Shown: positions 46,582-57,269 of the stretch, piece after piece | How the letters are laid out: each line of letters starts with the position of its first letter | Position numbering within the stretch: position 1 is the stretch's first letter | NCBI RefSeq assembly: GCF_019249215.1 | Contig: NZ_JAESDI010000001.1 | Span: forward strand, 218,728 to 282,727 | Origin: Alteromonas lipotrueae | GTDB taxonomy: Bacteria; Pseudomonadota; Gammaproteobacteria; Enterobacterales; Alteromonadaceae | Length of the DNA: 64,000 nt | Direction of reading: 5' to 3' | Notes under the pieces: generated by a model | What the model saw: the letters and a program-made list of their open reading frames with translations, nothing else | What the model was told of the DNA's origin: nothing | The model's database searches: none | Translations under genes and position numbers: made by a program

Positions 46582-47361
46582 TCATGGGCAAATCCTAAGA
46601 AGTTGACACATAAACTGCTCTGCCCGCAGCCACTGCGTTTCAAAATGCGCGGTAAAGTTATCTAGGGTTATCCAGATGATGAGCAAGCCCATCACCTGTG
46701 CAATAGAAAAACCAATACTAAAAATATTAAGTTGAGGTGCCGCTTTGGTCATTACACCAAACGCTAAATTCACAATAAGGAGTGAAACAATGGGCGCCAA
46801 TGATAGCGTAATCGCGGAGATAAACATCCACCCGCCCCAGTGGGCAATTTCCCTAAACTGCTCCCCTGTCCACCATGCTTCTCCTATCGGGAACGCATGA
46901 AAGCTCAACACAATCATGTGGATCATAGATAGATGCCCGTCTAACGTCCAAAAAAGCAAGGTAGCTAGAATTAAGTAAAACTGCCCTACGGCCGGGACGT
47001 TAATACCATTGACTGGGTCTACAATTGAGGCGAAACCTAAGCCCGTTTGCATAGCAATAATTTGCCCAGCCAGTACAAAAGTATTTAACACCATCATGGA
47101 AATAAACCCGATAGCTACGCCAATTAATAGCTGTTGAATACCTAGAATAAAGGTGCCTAAATTGACTAAATCATCAACGGGGGCTGGTGGCACTACCGGC
47201 ATAATAATCAGCGTAAGCAGAATGCCTAGCAGAGCACGAACTTGTGGGGGAATAGATTGTGCGCTTAGGCCAATCATTGCCACAAATAAGCCACTAATAC
47301 GCATAAAAGGCAGCATTAAATCAGCAAGAAACTGATTGATGGTAGCCAGTTCAACGACCAT
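46582..47361 (-). CDS. fliR: FliR, flagellar export gate component
   Basis: A 259-residue membrane protein (MVVELATINQFLADLMLPFM) with about six hydrophobic stretches and the conserved LGFASIVDPVNGINVPAVGQ region (about 98-117). It forms the export channel with FliP and FliQ. I start at ATG 47361; a TTG at 47368-47370 would instead overlap the fliQ stop and is possible. Confidence 0.93.
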   Translation of the reverse strand: MVVELATINQFLADLMLPFMRISGLFVAMIGLSAQSIPPQVRALLGILLTLIIMPVVPPAPVDDLVNLGTFILGIQQLLIGVAIGFISMMVLNTFVLAGQIIAMQTGLGFASIVDPVNGINVPAVGQFYLILATLLFWTLDGHLSMIHMIVLSFHAFPIGEAWWTGEQFREIAHWGGWMFISAITLSLAPIVSLLIVNLAFGVMTKAAPQLNIFSIGFSIAQVMGLLIIWITLDNFTAHFETQWLRAEQFMCQLLRICP

Positions 47362-47362
47362 A

Positions 47363-47632
47363 TTAACCAATAACCTGAGGTATCATTTCTACCATGTGGA
47401 AAGTGAAGTCCATTAACTTTTGTACTAACCAGTTACCACCCCAGCTAAGCGCTAGTAGGGTAACAAGTAAGCGCGGCAAGAAACTCATGGTCTGTTCGTT
47501 AATTGAGGTTGCCGCCTGAAACACGGCAACCACTAACCCTACAATGAGGCTTGGAACAATTACCGCAGACACCAGAACGATGACCATAAACATGGCTTCA
47601 CGGAGTATTTCAACAAAGACTTCTGGTGACAT
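47363..47632 (-). CDS. fliQ: FliQ, flagellar export gate component
   Basis: An 89-residue protein with two membrane helices (about 13-37 and 50-72) joined by AATSINEQTMSFLPRL, the typical FliQ hairpin. Part of the FliPQR channel. It sits directly between fliP and fliR. Confidence 0.95.
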   Translation of the reverse strand: MSPEVFVEILREAMFMVIVLVSAVIVPSLIVGLVVAVFQAATSINEQTMSFLPRLLVTLLALSWGGNWLVQKLMDFTFHMVEMIPQVIG

Positions 47633-47640
47633 AAGCCCTC

Positions 47641-48399
47641 CTACACACCCATACCGAAACTGGTAGCTAGTGTGCCAAATATGAGATTCCAGCCATCGAC
47701 TAACACAAACAACATGAGTTTAAATGGCAAAGAAACAATCATGGGTGAAAGCATCATCATACCCATTGCCATCAATATTGAGGCCACAACAAGGTCGATA
47801 ATAAGAAACGGGATAAACAGCATAAATCCGATTTGGAACGCGGTTTTTAGCTCGCTGGTCACAAAGGCAGGAATAAGGATAGTTAGCGGTACTTCGTCTG
47901 TATCTGCATATTTCCCCTCATCACCAGCAATACGCACAAAGGTTTCTAAATCTTTCACTCGGGTTTGCGACAACATAAACGCACGCATGGGCCCTTTAGC
48001 TTGCTCTATAGCATCCATGCTTGTCATTTGCTCAGACAAATACGGCTGTAATGCCCGCTCATTAATTTCTTCAAACACCGGCGCCATAATAAACATAGAA
48101 AGAAACAAACTCACTCCTACCAAAATTTGGTTTGAAGGAGATTGCTGCAAACCAATGGCTTGTCGCAGAATTGATAACACCACTATGATACGGGTAAAAG
48201 ACGTCATCATCATAATAAACGCGGGAATAAGACTGAGCGCTGTCATGATAAACAGCGCTTGTAACGTCATGGTGTAATCTTGCGAACCGTCATCGTTAGT
48301 CACGACGGTAACAGCTGAAATGCCTTGCTGTGCCAGTGCAGGCTCAGCAATCGCCAAAGAAGCTAACACTACAAAAAATGCGGTCCAAAACTTACGCAT
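47641..48399 (-). CDS. fliP: FliP, flagellar export gate component
   Basis: A 252-residue protein with a cleavable signal peptide (about 1-23, ending PALAQ), then membrane helices with [20 protein letters not shown] and the conserved [20 protein letters not shown] near the C-terminus. It is the pentameric core of the export gate. It overlaps fliO by eight bases. Confidence 0.96.
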   Translation of the reverse strand: MRKFWTAFFVVLASLAIAEPALAQQGISAVTVVTNDDGSQDYTMTLQALFIMTALSLIPAFIMMMTSFTRIIVVLSILRQAIGLQQSPSNQILVGVSLFLSMFIMAPVFEEINERALQPYLSEQMTSMDAIEQAKGPMRAFMLSQTRVKDLETFVRIAGDEGKYADTDEVPLTILIPAFVTSELKTAFQIGFMLFIPFLIIDLVVASILMAMGMMMLSPMIVSLPFKLMLFVLVDGWNLIFGTLATSFGMGV

Positions 48400-48811
48400 C
48401 GTTTTTATCTTCCTTTATTGAAGGGTTCAGCTTACCTGCCATGGCGGCAACCAGCTTTTGTTTAAATGCGTCACCGCTGCCCTGCTGCCCATTTGCCACT
48501 GGCGTTTCTAAGTGCTTTTCAAGTTTACTTAAATGGGAAATATTATGACTGGTCACGCCCACTAGGTGTTGTTCGTCGCCCACCTGAATAACCATTATTT
48601 TTTCTTTCGTGCCTGCCACCATACTGGCGACCACCTTCATTTGCCCACCACCCATGGTACCGACATTAAATCGACGCATAAGGTAAGCGAGCGCAAAAAT
48701 AATTCCAACCACTAAAAGAAGTGATAGAAAAATTGACACTACAGAGGTGGGATTAGTGATTGATTGGGTAGATTGCGCATTCACTACTTGCGTAAATATA
48801 AGGGGCAGCAT
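48392..48811 (-). CDS. fliO: FliO, flagellar export accessory protein
   Basis: A 139-residue protein with an N-terminal signal-like segment, one membrane helix (about 24-45) and a small basic domain ([35 protein letters not shown]). FliO helps assemble FliP. I start at ATG 48811, which has AGGGG seven bases upstream; a longer frame reaching 48880 would overlap fliN by 41 bases. Confidence 0.88.
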   Translation of the reverse strand: MLPLIFTQVVNAQSTQSITNPTSVVSIFLSLLLVVGIIFALAYLMRRFNVGTMGGGQMKVVASMVAGTKEKIMVIQVGDEQHLVGVTSHNISHLSKLEKHLETPVANGQQGSGDAFKQKLVAAMAGKLNPSIKEDKNDA

Positions 48812-48839
48812 TGCGCAACCCCTTGCTATGTAAGAAGAT

Positions 48840-49241
48840 TTATCGAAGCTTCTTGATTCTCTCGATTTGACTAATAACATCCGTTAACCGAATACCGAAT
48901 TTATCGTTGACCACTACTACTTCACCATGAGCAATCAACGTGCCATTTACCAATACATCTAATGGCTCACCAGCAACTCGGTCCAGCTCCACCACAGATC
49001 CCTGGTTCAACTGTAGCAGATTTCGGATACTTATTTGACTACGCCCTACTTCCATCGAGATAGTGACTGGAATATCCAAAATGGTATCCAGCTTCTTTTT
49101 CTCTTCTTGGGTTATGGGTGTGTCGTCGGTTAATTCGTCGAGTTCTGCAACCTGAACATCATCATTTTCCTGATCGTCAGCTTCAGAATCGGCTTGCTCC
49201 GCCATGGCGGCAGCCCAATCGTCCATACCGTCTTCACTCAT
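48840..49241 (-). CDS. fliN: FliN, flagellar motor switch protein
   Basis: A 133-residue protein. An acidic N-terminus (about 1-50; MSEDGMDDWAAAMAEQADSE) is followed by a SpoA domain (about 52-130; ILDIPVTISMEVGRSQISIR, VVNDKFGIRLTDVIS). It forms the lower part of the C-ring with FliM and binds FliH and CheY. Confidence 0.95.
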   Translation of the reverse strand: MSEDGMDDWAAAMAEQADSEADDQENDDVQVAELDELTDDTPITQEEKKKLDTILDIPVTISMEVGRSQISIRNLLQLNQGSVVELDRVAGEPLDVLVNGTLIAHGEVVVVNDKFGIRLTDVISQIERIKKLR

Positions 49242-49258
49242 GGGATATTCCCCTCACC

Positions 49259-50317
49259 TTACAGGTCTTCTTCGAGTACTTGCAGCTCGGCATCATTATC
49301 TATAATGCGCCCGCCGCGGGTTAATAATTGTAACTCAGACTTCACAGAAGTCGGTCTTGCAATCTTTTCTACTATCTTCAGGGCTAAGTTATCTCGTGAA
49401 CGACCTAGCTTAGCTCTGAACGTAGGTAAATCTTCAATTAGCACAGTAATGGTTTCTGGCATTTCCACAGGAATAATTTCACCTGGTTTAAATTCCATTA
49501 CTTGGCGTAATGACACATCCACATCAAGCATGTGGGTTGTCAGTGCCACTTTTACGTCCATGATTTCATCGCGAAGTGCTTTACTCCAGCGCAAATCGGT
49601 ATCTTCTTTATCGCTTTGCACACCCGCATCTAGCAATTCGCGGATAGGCTCTAGCATTGAGTATGGAAGTGACACGTGGAAATCGCCACCACCACCGTCA
49701 AGCTCTATGTGAAATGAGCTGATCACGACCACTTCAGTGGGGCTCACAATGTTCGCCATCGCCGGGTTTACTTCTGAGTCTAAATACTCAAAAGACACAT
49801 CCATTACTGGCGCCCACGCTTCTTTGTAATCTTCAAAAATAATCTTAAGCAGCATTTGAATAATACGCCGCTCAGTTGGCGTAAATTCGCGCCCTTCAAT
49901 TTTTGCATGATAGCGGCCATCACCACCAAAGAAGTTATCTACCAGAATGAAAACCAAGCGGGCTTCCATGGTAATAAGACCGGTACCTTTAAGCGGGCGA
50001 AATCGCACCATATTCAAGCTGGTGGGTACAAACAACGTATGAATGTATTCACCAAATTTAATCATTTGAATACCGTTAATTGACACTTCCGCAGAACGGC
50101 GCATCATATTGAACAAACTCACTCGCATGTGACGAGCAAAGCGTTCATTAACGATTTCAAGCGTAGGCATACGCCCACGAACAATCCTATCCTGTGAGGA
50201 GAAGTCGTACTCTAGCGTAGAAGCATCGGAGTCGGCTTCGCCAACCTCGTCTTCTTCTACATCGTCTACCCCGTGTAGGAGGGCATCGATTTCATCTTGA
50301 GATAATAAATCACTCAC
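49259..50317 (-). CDS. fliM: FliM, flagellar motor switch protein
   Basis: A 352-residue protein. The N-terminal CheY-binding peptide DLLSQDEIDALLHGV (3-17) is intact. The middle CheC-like domain contains GGDGRYHAKIEGREFTPTER, and a C-terminal SpoA domain binds FliN. It relays phospho-CheY binding to the direction of rotation. Confidence 0.96.
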   Translation of the reverse strand: MSDLLSQDEIDALLHGVDDVEEDEVGEADSDASTLEYDFSSQDRIVRGRMPTLEIVNERFARHMRVSLFNMMRRSAEVSINGIQMIKFGEYIHTLFVPTSLNMVRFRPLKGTGLITMEARLVFILVDNFFGGDGRYHAKIEGREFTPTERRIIQMLLKIIFEDYKEAWAPVMDVSFEYLDSEVNPAMANIVSPTEVVVISSFHIELDGGGGDFHVSLPYSMLEPIRELLDAGVQSDKEDTDLRWSKALRDEIMDVKVALTTHMLDVDVSLRQVMEFKPGEIIPVEMPETITVLIEDLPTFRAKLGRSRDNLALKIVEKIARPTSVKSELQLLTRGGRIIDNDAELQVLEEDL

Positions 50318-50330
50318 AGTTATCTACCTG

Positions 50331-50867
50331 TTATTGCATCACAAAACCAGTGAAGAGCACACGCTCAACCACATCACTTCCCGCGATGTCTTTAAGCACT
50401 TTTTGTACTTCAGTCACCGCTTGTTCACGCAGTTCAATTTTTCCTGCTTCAGTCACCAAATCATCGGCATTTGATGTACTAAAGACTTGCAGCAAAGTGC
50501 CTTCAATCAACGGTATGTGGGTTTTAGCCAACTCTTCATTGTCTGAGCCTCGCACTAGAAGCTGCACTTTAATTTGCACTAAACGGTCTCGACCTGAGCC
50601 CGGAACGTTAAAAACGAAAGGGCGTGGCATGGCGACATATAAGGCGGTACCTACTTCAGCACTTCCCCCTGGGGCCGCTGCTTCAGTGGCCACCTGCTCG
50701 TCGGTTTCGGCAAGTTGCTCTGCAGCTACAGGCTCTTCACCACCAGCAAATAAAAGAAAATAGGCTGCTGCACCACCGCCAACTAACACTACGGCGATAA
50801 TAATAATCAGCATCATTTTGCCTTTCTTTTTACCACCTTCTTCAATCTGTAACTCTTCTTCAGCCAT
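50331..50867 (-). CDS. fliL: FliL, flagellar basal body-associated protein
   Basis: A 178-residue single-pass protein. A short basic cytoplasmic N-terminus leads to a membrane helix (about 18-40), an Ala/Glu-rich linker and a periplasmic domain ending in LFTGFVMQ. It rings the stator and stabilises torque generation. Confidence 0.93.
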   Translation of the reverse strand: MAEEELQIEEGGKKKGKMMLIIIIAVVLVGGGAAAYFLLFAGGEEPVAAEQLAETDEQVATEAAAPGGSAEVGTALYVAMPRPFVFNVPGSGRDRLVQIKVQLLVRGSDNEELAKTHIPLIEGTLLQVFSTSNADDLVTEAGKIELREQAVTEVQKVLKDIAGSDVVERVLFTGFVMQ

Positions 50868-51017
50868 GTCTAATCCGTCAATATCCCACGAGGAACTCGT
50901 ATTATCAGGCTTACGACGAAAATGGCAACGTAAGCCTGCATAAATTTGCAGTTCTTATAGCAGATAGCGCAATTGTACATCAACCCTACTTAAGTCTTTG
51001 CCTTCGCTATCAACCTA

Positions 51018-53294
51018 CTAAGCGTAATAGTCTATACCGCCTTTCGCTTCCCTTGTGACAGACTGCTCTATCACCGTGGAACCCTCGTCGAACTCACCGT
51101 CGATATCTTGGCTAGGTACACCGTTACCTGCAAGTTGCTGGCCACTTCCATCACCATTTTGTGACGAGTTATCTTTACGTACTTCTGATTCACCTAAATT
51201 GATGCCTTGCTCTGCTAGCATATCTTTTAGCCTAGGCATGGCATCGGCTAGTGCATCTTTAGCGTGCTGCGACTGCACAATGAAGCTCACACTGGCTGCA
51301 TCGCCAGATACATTCACTCGTACCTGCATACTGCCCAGTTCAGGTGGGTCGAGCCTAATTTCTGCCATACTGTTTCGCGCATTCACCATCCAGCGAATTT
51401 TCTCATGCAATTGTTGCTGACCTTCGGGCTTTAAAATATTGACGGGTTTGTCAGCGCCATCAAATTGAAGCTGGGTCTTGGTTGACTCCGCACGAACTTG
51501 ATTACTTTCATTCATGAGAGAGTCAATGCTAACGAGTTCACTTTGCAGTACTTGATGAGCGCTTTGTTGGGTACCGTTTACCAATTGCATAAACTGCCCT
51601 GCTAGTACGTCAGTTTGCCCCGCTACATTCTGCATTTGCGTTTGTGTTAACCCCGCTTCAGAAGCCGCATCGGCCACAAGTGCCGAAAGATCTATCCCAG
51701 GCTCCCGTCCTTGAGCGACTTGTTGCTGAAACTCATTAATACCAGCAATCAAGTTAGACTTAACCGCTTGTTGTTGGGCTGCGGTTGTCGCAGTAGGTAA
51801 AGATGCCGCTACGCGCTCGGCAAATGCTTCAGCCGCCTTTTGTGCACTTTCTGGTGACATCATCGCAATTGACTGCAATAAAGACTCACCTTGGCTATCG
51901 GTAAGTATATCGCTAGCTTCTGTGGAGACTGTATCGACAGGGTTGCTATTCGTTTGCGTTGTTGCAGTAGATTGGCTTGAAACACCGTTAGCTAGCGCTG
52001 CATTTAGTGCTTCTTTGGTGTCAGTTTGCGCAGTAATTTGCTCTTGAAGAAGACTTAATACTAACGCCTCATCGGCACTCAAGGCTTGTTCATTTGCTTC
52101 TTGTTCGGCTAATAGATCTTGCTCTGAAATTTGCGTCTGAGCATCAGAACTTTCGTCTTCATTTTCGCTAGCATCACCCAAAAACTGCGCAAGCAGGTTA
52201 GCTAAGGGGTCGACTTTTTCAGACTGCCCCGTATCGACTTCGCTCGGTGCAGTGTTTTCATTTGCTTTAGCCAATAAGGCCGCAGTGAGTGCTTTTATTG
52301 CTTCTAAGGTTTCACTACTAAGCCCTTCGCCTGCATCTTGACCAAGTTCATCACCGGCTTGATTCTCTAGCAAGTTCATTAAATAAGCGGTTATTTCTGT
52401 TGCAGAGCTTGTATCAACATCCTCCGGAAGATTCTTCGAGGTTAATGCACCGGTTACTACTGCATCGCTTTCGTTACTACCGTTATTAGACGCCAACGCA
52501 CTTAATACATCCTCGCCCGCCAATTCATCACCCGCTAGCAAAGCTTGTGCTAATTGCTTCGCGGCTAATTCGGCATCCTCTATCTCGCCTGCGTCTAATA
52601 AATCATCAGTAATTGCGGTAGCCTCTGCATCTGAAGTAACGGTGTCATCGCCAGACGCGCCCATCATGGATGTGACATACTCAATCCAATCTGTGGGGCT
52701 TTCGCTATCCCCGTTTCCAATACTTGTTAACTCTTCTGGTGGTAAATCAATATGGCCGCCAAAGAAGTCTTTTTTGTTGTCGCCGCCATTTTGGCTGTCC
52801 TCTTTGCCTGTACCTTTATCATCAATAAGGAGTGAGCCATCTTTCTTTGCGTCAGTGTCGATTCGACGTGACTGTGCATCGGCAATGATTAATTCATCCG
52901 TGCCTTCGTCAGGTGATGTTAACTCGCCTTCTTGGGCTTTTTTGTCTGTTTGATCACCATTTCGTGCTTGTGTTTCATCATCTTTCACCGGAGGTAAATC
53001 AACATTCCCCCTCTCTGGGTCGGGAGAATGTCTATCAGCGGATTTCTTATCAATAGCAGGGTTTGTACTGTTGTTCACCGATGCGCTGGTGTGTCGCGTG
53101 GAATGACTTTTGTTCTGGGCCTCGAGAGACTTTGTACTCGATTCTTTTGCTTGGATATAAGCCGCTTCAAACGCTTTATTATTCTGCGATGAATCTTCTG
53201 AACCCATACCTGCTTCTACGGCTTTTGCCGTTGATGAGGCCGAAAAAGGCAACGCGGCAATGTCTGTTTTTTGTGCGGCAACTTGTTGCATCAT
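51018..53294 (-). CDS. fliK: FliK, hook-length control protein (large, acidic)
   Basis: A 758-residue protein, nearly twice the 405 residues of Salmonella FliK. The N-terminal 600 residues are low in complexity, acidic and rich in Ser, Ala, Gln and Asp. The conserved C-terminal domain (about 630-720) contains MAEIRLDPPELGSMQVRVNV, the FliK core that meets FlhB. It acts as the ruler that switches export specificity. The size suggests an expanded ruler region. It has its own sigma-54 promoter. Confidence 0.93.
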   Translation of the reverse strand: MMQQVAAQKTDIAALPFSASSTAKAVEAGMGSEDSSQNNKAFEAAYIQAKESSTKSLEAQNKSHSTRHTSASVNNSTNPAIDKKSADRHSPDPERGNVDLPPVKDDETQARNGDQTDKKAQEGELTSPDEGTDELIIADAQSRRIDTDAKKDGSLLIDDKGTGKEDSQNGGDNKKDFFGGHIDLPPEELTSIGNGDSESPTDWIEYVTSMMGASGDDTVTSDAEATAITDDLLDAGEIEDAELAAKQLAQALLAGDELAGEDVLSALASNNGSNESDAVVTGALTSKNLPEDVDTSSATEITAYLMNLLENQAGDELGQDAGEGLSSETLEAIKALTAALLAKANENTAPSEVDTGQSEKVDPLANLLAQFLGDASENEDESSDAQTQISEQDLLAEQEANEQALSADEALVLSLLQEQITAQTDTKEALNAALANGVSSQSTATTQTNSNPVDTVSTEASDILTDSQGESLLQSIAMMSPESAQKAAEAFAERVAASLPTATTAAQQQAVKSNLIAGINEFQQQVAQGREPGIDLSALVADAASEAGLTQTQMQNVAGQTDVLAGQFMQLVNGTQQSAHQVLQSELVSIDSLMNESNQVRAESTKTQLQFDGADKPVNILKPEGQQQLHEKIRWMVNARNSMAEIRLDPPELGSMQVRVNVSGDAASVSFIVQSQHAKDALADAMPRLKDMLAEQGINLGESEVRKDNSSQNGDGSGQQLAGNGVPSQDIDGEFDEGSTVIEQSVTREAKGGIDYYA

Positions 53295-53465
53295 ATTTTT
53301 ACCGTCCTGCTAAGACTTTGAAAGTCAGAACCATGAAAACCCAGATTGAATCGTTTTATCTCTACACCCCCTGTGTCCGTGGGCTGCAGGCCGATACTTA
53401 GCTAATAAAAGTTCCCGTATCGGTATTCAAGTTAGGCGTATAAACACGTTAATTAGTAGTGAGTT

Positions 53466-53481
53466 TGCAAAGAGTGTTCCA
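53466..53481 (-). promoter_or_regulatory. Sigma-54 promoter of the fliK operon
   Basis: On the minus strand TGGAACACTCTTTGCA has GG and GC at the exact -24/-12 spacing and a perfect TTGCA. It lies about 170 bp upstream of fliK in the 268-bp fliJ-fliK gap, which otherwise holds no gene I can see. Confidence 0.78.
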
Positions 53482-53562
53482 TTGTGGAGGTTAACCGACG
53501 AGATATTTAAAAAATCGAAAGGATTGAACGACTTGGGGTAAGTAGCAAATTGGATAAACTGC

Positions 53563-54009
53563 CTAGAAGAATGTTTTTCCGCTTCTAAAAAATTTCTGTG
53601 TGGCAAATTCGTCCATCATGGCTTGCTCTGCCCTCGCTTCTTTTGCCACTTTAGCTAAATGGCGTTTATTAAGAAGCAATTCTACCGCTTTCACTTTTTG
53701 CTGCTGCTTTAGCCAAAGTTGCTTGCGTTGATCGGCTGCCATATTAGCCTGTGCTATCACATTCATTTGCTGCTCGCAGGCTTTATCTAATTTGCCTACA
53801 AACGATAAATGCTGTTGATAATGGGTAGCAGTAACACCCGCTTTTCCCGTTTGCTGAATGCCTTTTAAGTAATCAATTCTATATTGCTCAAGGCTTGTCA
53901 GCTTTTGTTTCTGCTGCATCACATTTTGCTGCGCTTGTTGGAACATTTGCGCAATGCGCTGCTCTCTTTCTCGTTCAAACTCAGCCAGACGCTCTAGTTG
54001 TTTAGACAT
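53563..54009 (-). CDS. fliJ: FliJ, flagellar export chaperone/stalk protein
   Basis: A 148-residue, fully helical, Gln/Lys-rich antiparallel coiled-coil protein (QLERLAEFEREREQRIAQMF, RKQLWLKQQQKVKAVELLLN). It forms the stalk inside the FliI hexamer. It starts six bases after fliI and is last gene of fliEFGHIJ. Confidence 0.92.
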   Translation of the reverse strand: MSKQLERLAEFEREREQRIAQMFQQAQQNVMQQKQKLTSLEQYRIDYLKGIQQTGKAGVTATHYQQHLSFVGKLDKACEQQMNVIAQANMAADQRKQLWLKQQQKVKAVELLLNKRHLAKVAKEARAEQAMMDEFATQKFFRSGKTFF

Positions 54010-54015
54010 AATTGA

Positions 54016-55350
54016 TTACCCTTGCCCTAAGCCTTTCGCTAATGCAGCCATGCCTTCAAGGCACTCATCATAAGGCAACACATTTTTCATTCCTTGTTGC
54101 AAGAACGCATTGATTGCAGGCTCTGCACGAATGGCTAAATCGATGCGAGGATCTGAACCTTTTGCATAGGCACCAATAGAAATGAGGTCTTGGTTTTGTT
54201 TATAGTTCGAATAAACTTGTCTTACTCTGCGTGCCATTTGTTGATGTTCATCGCTGACCACCATAGGCATTACACGGCTAATAGATGCTTCAATATCGAT
54301 GGCGGGGTAATGACCGCTATCAGCGAGCGTTCGCGATAACACAACGTGACCATCTAAAATCGCCCTTGCGGCATCGGCGATTGGATCTTGTAAATCGTCA
54401 CCTTCGGTAAGTACTGTATAAAATGCGGTAATAGACCCTTGTTTCTCGCTACCGTTACCAGCCCTTTCTACCAATGCGGGTAACCTGGCAAATACCGAAG
54501 GCGGATAGCCTTTTGTTGCGGGTGGTTCACCTACTGCTAATGCAATTTCACGTTGGGCCATGGCATAACGAGTAAGAGAGTCGATAAGCAGTAATACTTT
54601 TAAACCTTGATCGCGAAAGTATTCAGCAATGGTAACTGCCGTTTCGCAGCCCTTTAAGCGCATTAACGGTGAAGTATCAGCAGGCGCTGCTACCACTACC
54701 GCACGGGCACGCTCTTCTTCGGTTAAGATATCGTGGATAAATTCTTTTACTTCTCGACCCCGTTCTCCCACCAAGCCAACCACAACCACATCGGCTTCGC
54801 AGCCCCGGGTCATCATACCGAGTAAAACACTTTTCCCCACGCCACTGCCTGCAAAGAGCCCCATACGTTGGCCTACCCCAACGGTATTCAGTGCATTAAT
54901 GGCGCGAACACCCACATCCATAGGTTGGGTAATAGCGCGGCGAATTAAGGGGTTAATAGGAGGCCGCGTAGTAGGTACGCGGGTTTCAGTTTGAATTTCG
55001 CCAAGCCCGTCTAAAGGGTTACCGTTTCCATCAACCACACGACCCAACAGCCCCATGCCAACAGCAAGACCACTTTGGCGGTTTAGTGGCATTACCCGAC
55101 TTCCTGGTACGATGCCCCGTACTGCTTCGGTAGGCATAAGATAGGTGATATCGGCACCAAACCCCACCACTTCAGCTTCAATTTCGCCTTCAATGGTTTG
55201 CACAAGACACTGGCTACCTACGGGTAATTGGCACCCAACAGCTTCAAGTGTAAGGCCTATGCCTCTGACCAGTTTGCCTGCGGCCACAATAGGCGGCGAT
55301 GACACTTGTTTCTGCAAACTATCAAAATGTGCATGCCAAGGGCTACTCAT
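54016..55350 (-). CDS. fliI: FliI, flagellar export ATPase
   Basis: A 444-residue ATPase related to F1 beta. Walker A AGSGVGKS is at 167-174, [16 protein letters not shown] follows, and Walker B is [11 protein letters not shown]. It energises delivery of export substrates to the gate. Its start overlaps fliH by eight bases. Confidence 0.96.
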   Translation of the reverse strand: MSSPWHAHFDSLQKQVSSPPIVAAGKLVRGIGLTLEAVGCQLPVGSQCLVQTIEGEIEAEVVGFGADITYLMPTEAVRGIVPGSRVMPLNRQSGLAVGMGLLGRVVDGNGNPLDGLGEIQTETRVPTTRPPINPLIRRAITQPMDVGVRAINALNTVGVGQRMGLFAGSGVGKSVLLGMMTRGCEADVVVVGLVGERGREVKEFIHDILTEEERARAVVVAAPADTSPLMRLKGCETAVTIAEYFRDQGLKVLLLIDSLTRYAMAQREIALAVGEPPATKGYPPSVFARLPALVERAGNGSEKQGSITAFYTVLTEGDDLQDPIADAARAILDGHVVLSRTLADSGHYPAIDIEASISRVMPMVVSDEHQQMARRVRQVYSNYKQNQDLISIGAYAKGSDPRIDLAIRAEPAINAFLQQGMKNVLPYDECLEGMAALAKGLGQG

Positions 55351-56128
55351 CTGATAAACCCTGATTCACCATGAACTTATCGATTACGTCGCGACAGCGG
55401 CGTTCTATGGAAACATCTACGGCGTTTTGTTCAGTCGCAATGTCACAGCCACCGCGCTCCATGGTAGGCGCTTCAATGAATTGCCACTCTTTCTCTTTCA
55501 ACGTTGCTTCCGAATAATGTTCAGTTACTAGCGCTATATCATCAGGATGCATATGAATTTGATACCGTGTTTGATTTACCGGCAGGGCTTTCATTCCTTC
55601 GCTAAGGGCTTGTAAAATCACTTGATGATTCGACGTGATTTCGGTTTTAGTCACCGATTTAGCAAGGGTAACTGCAAGCTTTACTAGCTGGTCGCGGGTT
55701 TCGTCGTTGGCTTGTGATAATGGTGTATGAAGCTTTTCGATAAGTTGCTGCCAAACTTCAACTTGCGCAGAAATTAAGCCCTTACCTTCTTCTAACCCTT
55801 GTTCAAGACCCTCAGCGTGTCCAGACTCACGTCCTTCACTAAGCCCCAACTCTAGGCCTTCGGCTTTTCCTTCTTCGAAACCTTGCGCCTTGCCTTGTCC
55901 GTAGCCTTCATCATGAGCAGCTTGTCTAATCGCTTCAATTTCTTGTGCAGTAGGCGGAAGAATTTCAGCTTCTTCCTCTTCTGGAGGCTCGTATTTCCAA
56001 TCTGAACGGAAATTTAACGCATTGGTTTTGTCTTTATCTTGTGGCTTTTCGGGCTGTTCAACTAAGGGCAAATCCCAAGGTTTTGCATCATTTAATTCGT
56101 CGTCGCTGAAGCCTTTATTTGATGACAT
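55343..56128 (-). CDS. fliH: FliH, negative regulator of FliI
   Basis: A 261-residue protein. The acidic N-terminus binds the C-ring or export gate ([14 protein letters not shown]). A Gly-Xaa3-Gly repeat helix of about 40 residues (about 78-118; [20 protein letters not shown]) is the FliH hallmark, followed by a V-ATPase E-like C-terminal domain. I start at ATG 56128, one codon after a TTG. Confidence 0.94.
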   Translation of the reverse strand: MSSNKGFSDDELNDAKPWDLPLVEQPEKPQDKDKTNALNFRSDWKYEPPEEEEAEILPPTAQEIEAIRQAAHDEGYGQGKAQGFEEGKAEGLELGLSEGRESGHAEGLEQGLEEGKGLISAQVEVWQQLIEKLHTPLSQANDETRDQLVKLAVTLAKSVTKTEITSNHQVILQALSEGMKALPVNQTRYQIHMHPDDIALVTEHYSEATLKEKEWQFIEAPTMERGGCDIATEQNAVDVSIERRCRDVIDKFMVNQGLSDE

Positions 56129-56215
56129 CAATCTACCCAGGTAACGTTTATGAGGCCTTTGGAAAATTAACGCAAAGGCCTATTTTAACCACAATGGCGA
56201 ATAAATAATGAAGGG

Positions 56216-57256
56216 TTATAAGAACTCTTCACCGCCTCCACCGCCCAGCATAATTTCACCTGAATCGGACAGTCTTCTGGCAACAGAGAGAATTTCTTTC
56301 TGTGCGGTTTCAACTTCAGATATACGTACAGGCCCCAGGGCTTCAAGGTCGTCGTTAAGCATTTCTGCCGCACGCTTCGACATGTTTTTCATAATCTTGT
56401 TCTTAAGCTCTTCATCGGCGCCTTTAATTGACTTAAGCAGTGCATCTTGTTGCACTTCACGCAAGATAGCTTGAATGCCTTTGTCGTCTACATCGACTAA
56501 ATTGTCGAAGACAAACATAAGATCTTGAATTTGCTGGCTCATCTCTTCATCTTGTTCACGGATGGCATCCATCAACTGACCTTCAATAGCGGTATCAAGG
56601 TAGTTCATGATATTTGCAGCAGATTTCAGGCCGCCCATTTTAGCCGCTTGCGTACCCGCTTGACCGGCGAACTGTTTCTCCATGATTTCGTTAAGCTCTT
56701 GCAGTGCAGCAGGCTGAACTTCTTCAAGGTTAGCAATACGCATTAACAAGTCTAGGCGCACTTTTTCTGGGAACTGCGCCAATATTTCGGCACTCTGCTC
56801 TGGCTCTAAGTACGACAATACAATGGTTTGAATCTGAGGGTGCTCGTTTCGAATGATACTGGCCACCTGCTTCGAGTCCATCCACTTCAATGAATCTAGG
56901 CCTTTCGCCCCACTTCCCATCAGAATTTGGTCAATTAAGTTAGCCGCTTTATCTTCACCTAATGCAGCGGTGAGCGCTCGCTTAACAAAGTCTTGGCTCT
57001 GGAAGCCAATGGTACTGTAGTTTTGAATCTCTTCAATAAAGTGTTTATGCACAGACGTAATTTTTGTCTGTGTCATATCATCCACTTTTGCCATCTCAGA
57101 GCCCAGCTTTTGAACTTGCTTTGGCTCAAGATGTTTTAATATTTGTGCAGCGTCTTCTTCAGACAAACTCAGAAGCAAAATAGCGGCTTTTTCAACCCCT
57201 TCTAGCTTACTGACGTCATAGGACGCTTCTTCAGTAGTGGCAAGTTCTTCAGCCAT
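56216..57256 (-). CDS. fliG: FliG, flagellar motor switch protein
   Basis: A 346-residue helical protein with FliG N, M and C domains. The M domain carries the EHPQ motif (NEHPQIQTIVLSYLEPEQSA), and the C-terminal torque helix (VFDNLVDVDDKGIQAILREV) carries the charged residues that meet the stator. A glycine run GGGGGEEFL closes the protein. Confidence 0.96.
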   Translation of the reverse strand: MAEELATTEEASYDVSKLEGVEKAAILLLSLSEEDAAQILKHLEPKQVQKLGSEMAKVDDMTQTKITSVHKHFIEEIQNYSTIGFQSQDFVKRALTAALGEDKAANLIDQILMGSGAKGLDSLKWMDSKQVASIIRNEHPQIQTIVLSYLEPEQSAEILAQFPEKVRLDLLMRIANLEEVQPAALQELNEIMEKQFAGQAGTQAAKMGGLKSAANIMNYLDTAIEGQLMDAIREQDEEMSQQIQDLMFVFDNLVDVDDKGIQAILREVQQDALLKSIKGADEELKNKIMKNMSKRAAEMLNDDLEALGPVRISEVETAQKEILSVARRLSDSGEIMLGGGGGEEFL

Positions 57257-57269
57257 AATACGCTCTCAC

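Noticed and set aside
47672..48277. A 201-codon plus-strand frame antisense to fliP
   Set aside because: Composition is that of an antisense shadow (Ile, Ser, Asn rich) and fliP is unambiguous in place and sequence.
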